50,235 bases of DNA, from positions 1 through 50,235 of the forward strand of contig JAUICJ010000022.1 of assembly GCA_030427925.1 (NCBI GenBank), given 5' to 3'. Position numbers and translations under genes: made by a program. Positions 9,901-16,630 of the stretch are shown here, one piece after another (the first letter of the stretch is position 1; the number at the start of each line of letters is the position of its first letter). The DNA is from Bacteroidia bacterium (GTDB taxonomy: Bacteria; Bacteroidota; Bacteroidia; Flavobacteriales_D; Sanyastnellaceae). The notes under the pieces were generated by a model that saw nothing but the letters and a program-made list of their open reading frames with translations, was not told the origin of the DNA and did no database searches.

Positions 9901-10878
9901 GATACGTTGCACGATTTCAATGGGGTCGTAACCGTTCGGGTGTTCGATAAGCGAAGCCAAATCAACACCCTGAACAACGACGGGGGGACGGGACCCTTTG
10001 CCTTCACGGTTTTCCGCAACGTCATTCACCAAGGGCTCGCCACCGTGACGGACGGGGCCTTCTCGTTCGAGTTCGTGGTGCCGCGGGACATCGATTACGA
10101 ATGGGGAACGGGACGCGTGAGTTGTTATGCGCTGGATTTGACCAGCGGCGCGGATGCACACGGGGCGTCCGAGGCGTGGCACATCGGTGGGGTGAATGCG
10201 AACTTCGTTCCGGATTTGACCCCGCCGCAGGTGGACGTCTACCTCAACGACACCCTGTTCGTTTCGGGCGGGATTGCGACTCCGGATCCGTTTCTCGTCG
10301 TTCGCGCCTTCGATGAGGGGGGCATCAACTCGGCAGGTTCAGGCATTGGTCACCAAATGAAAGCCGTCATCGATGGCGACTGGGCTGGGGCCATCTCCCT
10401 CAACGATTTCTACACCTCCGACCTCGACACTTACCGTCGGGGGACCATCCGCTATCCGTTAGAAGGGCTTTCAGCGGGGGAGCACACGATTGAAGTCATC
10501 CTTTGGGACGTCCAAAACAACCAAGGACGCGGCTCGGTATCCTTCACGGTGGTGGAAGGCGAGGACGTCGTGTTTGACGTGGTGAACGCCTACCCGAATC
10601 CCGCAACGGATGAGGTGTGGTTCGAGGTCGAACATACGGCGGCGTGTGAGTCGGTGAGTTACCGGTTGGACGTGTTCGATTTGGCGGGCAGGCGGGTGCA
10701 TGCGGCGGCGTGGGAAGTGGAGTCGCCCGGATTCCGCATCGCGCCCTTCCGCTGGGACTTGCGCGATGTCGACGGAAGCGCGGTGAAACCCGGGACCTAC
10801 CTTTGCCGTATCTCGTTGGAAACAACTTCAGGTGAGGTCACACAACATTCCGAGCGCATTGTCGTTCTTCGTCCGTGA
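6973..10878 (+). CDS. porU: Type IX secretion system sortase PorU (C25 gingipain-like peptidase)
   Basis: A 1301-residue secreted protein. PorU removes the C-terminal signal of T9SS cargo at the cell surface and attaches the cargo to A-LPS. The N-terminal hydrophobic segment (WKVRFALVWGLLAVL) is a signal peptide, probably cut near GWGQ. The peptidase C25 domain occupies the middle. The catalytic His lies in NYIGHGGERGW (residue 815) and the catalytic Cys in MTATCELARFDDP (residue 849), followed by GAIGMLTTTRVVFSS. The protein ends in a type A sorting-like region: NAYPNPATDEVWFEV, DLAGRRV, and GTYLCRI near the terminus, consistent with PorU itself carrying a CTD fold. A second ATG at 6997 also fits the signal peptide. 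porV follows 37 bases downstream. Confidence 0.95.
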   Translation: MENDELRDMVIWKVRFALVWGLLAVLTGMQPGWGQTPSEVLSGSAEIRWSSDLPWLPEEGFELDGVSYGVWEWPTESEWGRGVLLTVDAEWTAIEGVQGGMASRLSDLARSGRGEEGWPGASFRWVHGAMQWTAPLLRYDEATGHIERLDRFEVQWGQHPMGGEGIADRTRDWPETSVLAEGQLFRVDVPRDGVYKLDGAFWEAIGVHPEEVAPGSVTVFGNGGHALPMSNDVERPLDPSTVALWWRGDEAAEHVGQGEFLFWAEGPHAITYDGETGQFAHQRNPYSDSATFFVRIDDVPGRPGSRMPIAGGLPSGVVIDDTLTTTMHVAFHEEEKHSPNRSGREWYGEEFGTVLERTFTFPVPFAEPETGQIRIELIARSMQAASSFTVSAGAASSTAFHNITSTASTSPVATSAGLTLQGQLVTGSGNNARIDVNVAFNPANSDARGWLDFIRIEQKRALRFSGSTESFFGAEPGAGWVRYELSNAALLESIWDVTDGTQPVRVPFELEGETAVFHAERDVMRRFVALPGYGHAVPEVRGPVAHSNVHAWVGLDAVVVTRPIYAEAAARWAAMRADEGLAVGIVDQQTVFNEFSSGQPDPTALKMLMMMLWDRAEDAGGGHPRFLQLMGDGTFANRGGLASSPYIITYQSANSLSPTSSYVSDDYFGFIEPEMGEGIGDKMAIGIGRIPCSNATEALEFVEKLERYAGRIDGADGGCGLDEHQPEKGPWRNRITFVSDDMDGSGGPTELSHMMNSEEHANTLAAEHPEYDVDKIYFDAYPQLSTPGGERYPDASVAIDRRVGDGALIVNYIGHGGERGWAHERVLTSSMIRDWTNGSRMPLFMTATCELARFDDPEVESAGELMVMNPDGGAIGMLTTTRVVFSSSNQQLNRAFYDIALENGEVADLRLGDIARVTKNDPQVSNTSNKRNFTLLGDAAMQLAYPQHQVILSELPDSVRALEAFSGSGFVADAAGDTLHDFNGVVTVRVFDKRSQINTLNNDGGTGPFAFTVFRNVIHQGLATVTDGAFSFEFVVPRDIDYEWGTGRVSCYALDLTSGADAHGASEAWHIGGVNANFVPDLTPPQVDVYLNDTLFVSGGIATPDPFLVVRAFDEGGINSAGSGIGHQMKAVIDGDWAGAISLNDFYTSDLDTYRRGTIRYPLEGLSAGEHTIEVILWDVQNNQGRGSVSFTVVEGEDVVFDVVNAYPNPATDEVWFEVEHTAACESVSYRLDVFDLAGRRVHAAAWEVESPGFRIAPFRWDLRDVDGSAVKPGTYLCRISLETTSGEVTQHSERIVVLRP

Positions 10879-10888
10879 TTTGAATCGT

Positions 10889-10896
10889 TACCTTTG
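10889..10896 (+). promoter_or_regulatory. -7 promoter element of porV (TACCTTTG)
   Basis: A perfect TAnnTTTG between the porU stop and the porV ATG, 19 bases before the start codon. It suggests porV-ispF can be transcribed without porU. No clear -33 element was found at the usual spacing. Confidence 0.6.
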
Positions 10897-10915
10897 CCCC
10901 CCGATAGCTTTGAAC

Positions 10916-12151
10916 ATGCGCACACGTATTTTGACTTTAGCCGCAACAGCCGTGCTTTCTGCAGGGTTTGGAGGGCATGGCGTTTGGGCCCAGTTGACCC
11001 CCGATGAAGGCTCGCAAATCGTGCAGTTGAACACCATCACCACGGCGGTGCCGTTTTTGATGATTGCTCCCGACTCGCGGTCGGGTGCACTGGGTGATGC
11101 GGGGGTTGCGCTTTCGGCGGATGGAAACAGCCTGCATTGGAACCCAGCGAAGATGTCGTTTTTGGAAAACGATTTTGAGTTCAGCTTGAGTTATGCTCCG
11201 TGGCTGCGCGCGCTGGTGGATGACATGAATTTGGCTTACCTGACGGGCGTGCGGAAGATCAACAAGCGGCAAGCTTGGGGCGGCGCCTTGCGGTACTTCT
11301 CTTTGGGCAACATCACGTTCACGGACGAAACGGGGACGACCATCCGCGATTTCCAACCGGCAGAATTCAGCTTGGATGTAGGATTTTCCCAGGCGTTCAC
11401 TTCGAAGTTCAGCGGGGGCATTTCGGGCCGTTTCATCAACTCGAACCTGACAGGCGGCACCAACGTATTGGGGGCTAACTCCAAACCAGGTCGCTCCGTG
11501 GCCGTTGATGTGGGGGTGTTTTACACGAATCCTTACGCGAAGTTGGGCAAGCGCGATGGCATGTTCAACTGGGGCTTGACCGTGAGCAACATCGGAGCGA
11601 AGATGGGGTACACGGAAAGTGCGGAGCGGGACTTTTTGCCGATGAACCTGAAAACAGGACTCGCCTACCAAACCTACATCGACCAGTACAACAGCCTCAC
11701 CTTCACCGCTGACATCAACAAATTGCTCGTTCCGACCACGCCGATTTACGACCAAGAATCGGGCACGAGCATCGTCAGTGGCTACGACCCCAACGTCGGT
11801 GTAGCGACGGCCATCGTACAGAGTTTCTATGACGCGCCTGGAGTGGTCAACGATGACGGCGTAGTGGAACCGGGTTCCATTTTCCGCGAGGAGTTGCGCG
11901 AATACAACATTGGTGGAGGCATCGAATACGACTACAACAGCGTGTTTGCCTTCCGGACCGGCTTCTTCAATGAGCATTACTCGAAGGGAAATCGCCAATT
12001 CATCACCTTGGGGGCGGGCATCAAGTACACCGTCTTCACCGTGGATTTGAGTTACCTGATTTCCACGCGTCAACAAAATCCGCTCGCGAATACGCTCCGG
12101 TTCACCTTGCGTTTGCAGTTCTCGGAACTCGCAGGGGGCGACAACGAATGA
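10916..12151 (+). CDS. porV: Type IX secretion system outer-membrane channel protein PorV
   Basis: A 411-residue outer-membrane protein of the FadL-like PorV (LptO) family. It carries T9SS substrates from the SprA/Sov pore to the PorU sortase. The signal peptide is MRTRILTLAATAVLSAGF..., cut near VWAQ. Mature-part hallmarks are AVPFLMIAPDSRSGALGDAGVA, then NSLHWNPAKMSF, which are shared by PorV and PorQ proteins. The C-terminus shows alternating beta strands and ends in LRFTLRLQFSEL. The ATG at 10916 was chosen over the in-frame ATG at 10832, which lies inside porU and gives no signal peptide. The stop overlaps the ispF start by four bases (ATGA), suggesting translational coupling. Confidence 0.94.
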   Translation: MRTRILTLAATAVLSAGFGGHGVWAQLTPDEGSQIVQLNTITTAVPFLMIAPDSRSGALGDAGVALSADGNSLHWNPAKMSFLENDFEFSLSYAPWLRALVDDMNLAYLTGVRKINKRQAWGGALRYFSLGNITFTDETGTTIRDFQPAEFSLDVGFSQAFTSKFSGGISGRFINSNLTGGTNVLGANSKPGRSVAVDVGVFYTNPYAKLGKRDGMFNWGLTVSNIGAKMGYTESAERDFLPMNLKTGLAYQTYIDQYNSLTFTADINKLLVPTTPIYDQESGTSIVSGYDPNVGVATAIVQSFYDAPGVVNDDGVVEPGSIFREELREYNIGGGIEYDYNSVFAFRTGFFNEHYSKGNRQFITLGAGIKYTVFTVDLSYLISTRQQNPLANTLRFTLRLQFSELAGGDNE

Positions 12152-12627
12152 TGCGCATCGGATACGGATACGACGTCCACCAGCTGAAGGAGGGCGAAGA
12201 ACTCTGGTTGGGGGGCATCCAGGTGCCGCATGAAAAAGGTGCGGTCGGACACAGCGACGCCGATGTGGTGTTGCATGTCATTTGCGATGCACTGCTTGGC
12301 GCTTTGGCCTTGCGCGACATCGGCTACCATTTTCCCGACACGGACCCCGCCTACAAGGGCATTGACAGCAAGAAATTGCTGGTGGAGACGTATCGGCTCA
12401 TCACAGATGCCGGTTGGGAGTTGGGCAACGTGGATTGCACGTTGTGTTTGCAGCGCCCGAAGGTGTTGCCCTACATAGAGGAAATGCGCGCCTGCATCGC
12501 GGGCGTCATGGGTGTCGACGTCGGTCAGGTGAGCGTAAAAGCTACGACGACCGAGCAATTGGGGTTCGTTGGAACCGAGGAAGGGGTCTCCGCCCACGCG
12601 GTCGTGCTTTTGCAGCGCGCCTCCTGA
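12148..12627 (+). CDS. ispF: 2-C-methyl-D-erythritol 2,4-cyclodiphosphate synthase
   Basis: IspF closes the cyclodiphosphate ring in the non-mevalonate (MEP) route to isoprenoids. The 159 residues match the usual size. RIGYGYDVHQL at the N-terminus carries the metal-binding Asp and His, and GHSDADVVLHVICDALLGA is the family signature. FPDTDPAYKG and KATTTEQLGFVG near the C-terminus complete the active site formed between subunits of the trimer. The start codon overlaps the stop of porV, so the two are probably translated together. The gene is convergent with the DUF4956 gene, two bases away. Confidence 0.97.
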   Translation: MMRIGYGYDVHQLKEGEELWLGGIQVPHEKGAVGHSDADVVLHVICDALLGALALRDIGYHFPDTDPAYKGIDSKKLLVETYRLITDAGWELGNVDCTLCLQRPKVLPYIEEMRACIAGVMGVDVGQVSVKATTTEQLGFVGTEEGVSAHAVVLLQRAS

Positions 12628-12629
12628 AG

Positions 12630-13247
12630 TCAGTCGTTCGCGCCGGTGCCCTCGAAGTGATCGGGTTGTTGGGCCAAATCGAAGTGCACCTTGATCACGG
12701 CCGTATCGCGCAACAAGTCCACCTTGCCGATTTCGATGCGGTCGATGTTCACGCCCGTGCGTTCCTCCAGGTCAGCGAGCAATTCCGCTCGCCGCCCTGC
12801 GTGAATGAGGTCCACCCGATCGTACACCACGATTTTCGTGGCCATGTGCCGAATCGTCCAGACGCGTTCCAAGATCCACGTCAGCAACCACATCGCCGCG
12901 TTCGCTGAAGCAATGGCCGCCCAGGCCACCGTGCCAGGAGCCAGCGCATTCAGCACCGCAAGCGCGATGACGATGAACAGGTACGTCATTTCCCGAATCG
13001 GGATGGCGTCCGTGCGGTAGCGGATGATGCCGAAAATCGCAAACAGCCCGAGCGCGAAGGCCAAATCCAATTCCACCCCCACCAACATTTGGCACAACGT
13101 AAACACCGCTGCGCTCACTGTCAAGAACGTGAACACGAACTCCCGACGCTGCGAAGCTTGGTGGTAAATGAACAGCACCAACACCACCGCGGACAAGAGG
13201 TTCGCGCCAAACAACATCAAAAAGTCCATCAAAGGTTCCCAATTCAT
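12630..13247 (-). CDS. DUF4956 domain membrane protein
   Basis: A 205-residue protein with four or so membrane segments in its first 120 residues, followed by a soluble tail. The stretch FALGLFAIFGIIRYRTDAIPIREMTYLF is characteristic of the DUF4956 family as I remember it. The C-terminal part (LADLEERTGVNIDRIEIGKVDLLRDTAVIKV) looks like a small alpha/beta domain. Its start overlaps the stop of the VTC-domain gene by four bases (ATGA), so the two are one transcription unit. DUF4956 proteins often sit next to VTC-type polyphosphate polymerases, and I infer a membrane partner role, perhaps in polyphosphate export or anchoring. No biochemical function is established from sequence. Confidence 0.85.
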   Translation of the reverse strand: MNWEPLMDFLMLFGANLLSAVVLVLFIYHQASQRREFVFTFLTVSAAVFTLCQMLVGVELDLAFALGLFAIFGIIRYRTDAIPIREMTYLFIVIALAVLNALAPGTVAWAAIASANAAMWLLTWILERVWTIRHMATKIVVYDRVDLIHAGRRAELLADLEERTGVNIDRIEIGKVDLLRDTAVIKVHFDLAQQPDHFEGTGAND

Positions 13248-14026
13248 GGCAGGAAAGTTCGTTCAAGTTCTCGGATGACCGGGCGGTACGTTCGCACGGA
13301 TTGTTCGGGCCGCGTCAGCGCGGTTCCGACGATGTATTTCGACACGCGCGTGGTGCGTCCGAGGGGCGGATGCGCCCCGCGGAAGGGGTCGAGGGCGTTG
13401 AACAACGGGCTCCGGCGGTCGATGCGCTGCTGCTTCATTTCAATGATGGCACAACCGGGCAAGCCCGCTTCGAAGCCGTCGGCCGATCGGAAGGTCAGTC
13501 CGGTGTCCACTGTAAAGCGTTCCGCCCGCTCCGGGGCGACCAACGTGAATCGCTCGAAGGCACTCGACATCACCGGCACGGACTCTGCAGCGAACGGAAA
13601 CGCTTCCGCGAGTGCGGCGCGCTCTTCAACCGTGAGCGGTGCGTCCCAATCCGCTCCCCCCGCCCGCTCCCACCGCTGCTTCACTGTGCGCCCGTGCACG
13701 GTTTTGTGCTTGACCTCCAAGAACGCGCGCCCGTTCGATCGGTAGCGGCGGATGCGCGCCTTGTAGCGGTCGTTTCGGCCGCGCGTGTGGGCTTGGAAAC
13801 AGCGCAAATCGGGCGTGTCGAGGAAGCTGTTGTCGTACGTCGTTTGGCGCACCCCGTTAACGGCCAAAACCCGATGCTCCCCCGCCTCCAGCACAGCCGA
13901 AATCAGCTCCGGCAACCAGGATTCCCGAACAATGAACTTCGAGTCAAGGCGGCTGAGGAGCGCGGCATCCTGGATTTCGTCCAGTCCGATGCCCGGCGCG
14001 GCGGAGAGAAGGTCTTGCAGGTCCAA
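13244..14026 (-). CDS. VTC domain-containing protein (putative polyphosphate polymerase)
   Basis: A 260-residue protein of the VTC/triphosphate-tunnel fold, which in yeast Vtc4 makes polyphosphate from ATP. Visible signatures are LLSRLDSKFIV near the N-terminus, RQTTYDNSFLDTPDLRCFQAH, and a basic tunnel strand KARIRRYRSNGRAFLEVKHK. Near the C-terminus are GCAIIEMKQQR and SKYIVG. The start is uncertain: the frame is open up to an ATG at 14182, but that would run over the pdhA promoter and start. TTG at 14026 lies five bases behind a promoter-like TATCTTCG and gives the normal family length, so I chose it. It is followed by the DUF4956 gene with a four-base overlap. Confidence 0.82.
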   Translation of the reverse strand: MDLQDLLSAAPGIGLDEIQDAALLSRLDSKFIVRESWLPELISAVLEAGEHRVLAVNGVRQTTYDNSFLDTPDLRCFQAHTRGRNDRYKARIRRYRSNGRAFLEVKHKTVHGRTVKQRWERAGGADWDAPLTVEERAALAEAFPFAAESVPVMSSAFERFTLVAPERAERFTVDTGLTFRSADGFEAGLPGCAIIEMKQQRIDRRSPLFNALDPFRGAHPPLGRTTRVSKYIVGTALTRPEQSVRTYRPVIRELERTFLP

Positions 14027-14031
14027 CGTGG

Positions 14032-14039
14032 CGAAGATA
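14032..14039 (-). promoter_or_regulatory. Possible -7 element of the VTC/DUF4956 operon (TATCTTCG)
   Basis: Minus-strand TATCTTCG matches TAnnTTTG except one base and lies five bases before the proposed TTG start. The same octamer occurs upstream of the acyl-CoA dehydrogenase and the Glu/Leu-type dehydrogenase. Confidence 0.4.
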
Positions 14040-14152
14040 TGGACAACAGGGCTCAATTCGTGCGCTCCGGGAGTTGGTGTCGCTTGGACACGAACGGCGG
14101 TTGCAGGGGGTTTTTGGTTTGAACCATTCGGCACTCTCGTGGGTTCTGAACC

Positions 14153-14160
14153 TATATTTG
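14153..14160 (+). promoter_or_regulatory. -7 promoter element of pdhA (TATATTTG)
   Basis: A perfect TAnnTTTG, 20 bases before the pdhA ATG at 14181, so a short leader is expected. It lies in the divergent region between the VTC gene and pdhA. Confidence 0.65.
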
Positions 14161-14180
14161 CACGACAGAATCGTACAACC

Positions 14181-15239
14181 ATGGCCACTACCACCCGCGC
14201 TCGGAGCACGAAAGCCGCCGCTGGCAAGGCGAAGAGCTCATCCAAATCAGCAACCCCTCCCCATTCAAAGGAGGTTTACCAACGCTGGTTTCGCGACATG
14301 TATTTGATGCGCAAGTTCGAAGAGCGTTGCGGTCAACTCTACATTCAACAAAAATTCGGTGGCTTCTGCCACTTGTACATCGGACAAGAAGCCATTTTGG
14401 CGGGCATGACGGAAGCCATGCGCCCCACCGATCGCTTCATCACGGCTTACCGCGACCACGCGCACCCCATCGCCTTGGGCACCGACCCTCGAAAGGTGAT
14501 GGCGGAGCTCTATGGCAAGCGCACGGGCACGTCGAAAGGCAAGGGAGGTTCGATGCACATGTTCGATAAGGAACGCAACCTCTTCGGAGGCCACGGCATC
14601 GTGGGTGGCCAAATCGGACTCGGAGCAGGCATCGCCTTCGCCGACAAGTACCGCAAAGAGGACCACGTCACCCTGACGTTTTTCGGCGACGGCGCCGCCC
14701 GCCAGGGCATCCTCCACGAAACCTTCAACATGGCGATGACCTGGAAACTCCCGGTCATCTTCATCGTCGAAAACAACCAATATGCAATGGGCACGTCCGT
14801 CGAGCGCACCTCGAACGTGACGGACCTCCGCAAGCTTGGGGCCAGCTACGAGATGCCAGCTGCTGCTGTGGACGGCATGAGCCCAGAAGCGGTCTACGAC
14901 GCTTTGACGGAGGCCGCCGCGCACTGCCGTGCCGGCAACGGGCCGTACCTCTTGGACATCCAAACGTACCGTTACAAAGGGCACTCCATGTCGGACCCCC
15001 AGAAGTACCGCACCAAGGAGGAAGTCAATGAGTACTTGGAAAAGGATCCCATTTTGCACGTTCGCAACGTCTTGTTGGACCAAGGTTGGGCCACCGAGGA
15101 CGAGTTGAAGGCCGTCGAAAAAGAGGTGAAGGCCCTCGTTGAAGAGTCCATCGTTTACGCAGAGGAGAGCCCGTTGCCGGATGCGTCCGAGCTCTACGAG
15201 GACGTCTATTCCGACCCGTATCCGTTCGTCAAGGATTGA
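14181..15239 (+). CDS. pdhA: Pyruvate dehydrogenase E1 component, alpha subunit
   Basis: A 352-residue thiamine-diphosphate enzyme subunit that decarboxylates pyruvate and passes the acetyl group to the lipoyl arm of E2. After a Lys/Ala/Ser-rich N-terminal 30 residues comes KEVYQRWFRDMYLMRKFEE, typical of alpha subunits. The ThDP/Mg motif is GDGAARQGILHE near residue 170, with NNQYAMGTS shortly after. YRYKGHSMSDP contains the conserved phosphorylation-loop region. An ATG further upstream (13785) lies inside the opposite-strand VTC gene, so the ATG at 14181 behind a TATATTTG element is the better start. The E2 gene follows after 42 bases. The beta subunit (pdhB) is not in the window, as is common in Flavobacteriia. 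Confidence 0.96.
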   Translation: MATTTRARSTKAAAGKAKSSSKSATPPHSKEVYQRWFRDMYLMRKFEERCGQLYIQQKFGGFCHLYIGQEAILAGMTEAMRPTDRFITAYRDHAHPIALGTDPRKVMAELYGKRTGTSKGKGGSMHMFDKERNLFGGHGIVGGQIGLGAGIAFADKYRKEDHVTLTFFGDGAARQGILHETFNMAMTWKLPVIFIVENNQYAMGTSVERTSNVTDLRKLGASYEMPAAAVDGMSPEAVYDALTEAAAHCRAGNGPYLLDIQTYRYKGHSMSDPQKYRTKEEVNEYLEKDPILHVRNVLLDQGWATEDELKAVEKEVKALVEESIVYAEESPLPDASELYEDVYSDPYPFVKD

Positions 15240-15281
15240 TGCGCGGTATCCTGAACCCAACTGAACCCACTACACTGAGCC

Positions 15282-16538
15282 ATGGCTGAAATCATTCGGA
15301 TGCCCAAGTTGAGCGACACGATGACCGAAGGGGTCGTCGCGGCTTGGCACAAGAACATCGGTGACGCTGTTGAGAGCGGAGAATTGCTCGCGGAAATCGA
15401 AACCGATAAGGCGACGATGGAATTTGAATCGTTCAACGACGGGGTGTTGTTGCACATTGGCGTGCCAGAAGGCGGTTCTGCGCCTGTGGACAGCGTGTTG
15501 GCCATCGTTGGCGAAGCTGGCGAGGACTTCCAAGCGCTGTTGGATAGCGAAGCATCGGCTGCCCCTGCTCCTGTTGCCGCAGAAGCTGCTCCGGCTCCGG
15601 CTCCGGTGGCTGCGGCTCCTGCGGCTGCGCCGGTTGCAGTGGCACCCGCTCCGGTAGCGGCCCCTGTGGCGGCTCCGGCTCCTGCCCCTGCGGTCAACGG
15701 GCGGGTCAAGGCATCGCCGTTGGCGAAGCGCTTGGCCGAAGAACGCGGCATTCCGCTGGGCGTGGTCCCTGGAAGCGGAGACGCAGGTCGCATTGTGAAG
15801 CGCGACATTGAGGCGTTTGTTCCGGTGGCTGCGCCGGCTGCGGCTTTGGCTGGTCAAGAGCGTTACACGGAAGTGGCTGTTTCCCAAATGCGGAAAACCA
15901 TCGCCCGCCGCCTCGCAGAAAGCAAATTCAGCGCACCCCATTTCTACCTGTCCATTTCCATCGACATGGACGCAGCGATGGAGGCTCGCAAGCAAATCAA
16001 TGCCCTTCCCGACACGAAAGTCAGCTTCAACGACATGGTGGTGAAGGCTTCCGCGCTGGCGCTGAAGCAGCACCCGGCAGTGAACAGTTCGTGGCTGGGC
16101 GATCGCATTCGGTACAACGAACACGTGCACATCGGGGTCGCGGTGGCCGTTGAGGACGGCCTGCTCGTCCCGGTGGTGCGCCACACGGACACGTTGCCGC
16201 TGACTGCCATCGGAGCGCAGGTGAAGGAGTTCGCGGGCAAGGCACGCGATAAGAAACTGCAGCCGAGCGATTGGGAAGGCAACACCTTCACCATTTCGAA
16301 TTTGGGCATGTTCGGCATTGAGGAATTCACGGCCATCATCAACCCGCCGGATGCGTGCATTTTGGCAGTGGGTGGCATCCAGCAGGTCCCAGTCGTTAAG
16401 AACGGAACCGTGGTGCCAGGCAACGTCATGAAGGTCACCTTGAGCTGCGACCACCGCGTGGTCGATGGGGCGACGGGCGCCGCGTTCTTGAACACGTTGA
16501 AAACGTACTTGGAACATCCCGTGACGATGCTCGCCTGA
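15282..16538 (+). CDS. pdhC: Pyruvate dehydrogenase E2 component (dihydrolipoamide acetyltransferase)
   Basis: A 418-residue core protein of the pyruvate dehydrogenase complex that transfers acetyl groups to CoA. There is one N-terminal lipoyl domain (about residues 1-80) with the lipoylated Lys in ETDKATMEF (Lys43). A flexible linker of about 50 residues follows, made almost only of Ala, Pro and Val. Next is the E1/E3-binding domain (KASPLAKRLAEERG, residues about 140-175) and the catalytic domain, which ends with the active-site motif DHRVVDGATGA. It forms an operon with pdhA upstream and is followed by a hairpin terminator. The linker DNA is a low-complexity GCTCCG-type repeat (about 15556-15690). 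Confidence 0.96.
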   Translation: MAEIIRMPKLSDTMTEGVVAAWHKNIGDAVESGELLAEIETDKATMEFESFNDGVLLHIGVPEGGSAPVDSVLAIVGEAGEDFQALLDSEASAAPAPVAAEAAPAPAPVAAAPAAAPVAVAPAPVAAPVAAPAPAPAVNGRVKASPLAKRLAEERGIPLGVVPGSGDAGRIVKRDIEAFVPVAAPAAALAGQERYTEVAVSQMRKTIARRLAESKFSAPHFYLSISIDMDAAMEARKQINALPDTKVSFNDMVVKASALALKQHPAVNSSWLGDRIRYNEHVHIGVAVAVEDGLLVPVVRHTDTLPLTAIGAQVKEFAGKARDKKLQPSDWEGNTFTISNLGMFGIEEFTAIINPPDACILAVGGIQQVPVVKNGTVVPGNVMKVTLSCDHRVVDGATGAAFLNTLKTYLEHPVTMLA

Positions 16539-16561
16539 GCGCCCTCACGTCTTGAACATTG

Positions 16562-16593
16562 ACACAGCCGTCCCTGAATGGGGGCGGCTGTGT
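16562..16593 (+). terminator. Hairpin terminator after pdhC
   Basis: ACACAGCCG (16562-16570) pairs perfectly with CGGCTGTGT (16585-16593), and TCCC/GGGG can extend the stem inward. It lies 23 bases behind the pdhC stop. The following bases (TGCTTTG) are only modestly T-rich, so termination strength is uncertain. Confidence 0.65.
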
Positions 16594-16630
16594 TGCTTTG
16601 AAACGCCCCCTGCGCGACCTTGCAGCAGCG

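Noticed and set aside
8935-10182. Long minus-strand open frame opposite porU (415 codons)
   Set aside because: His/Arg/Pro-rich without domain signatures, opposite a certain PorU catalytic region.
15556-15690. GCTCCG-type low-complexity DNA
   Set aside because: It encodes the Ala/Pro/Val linker of the E2 protein and needs no other explanation.
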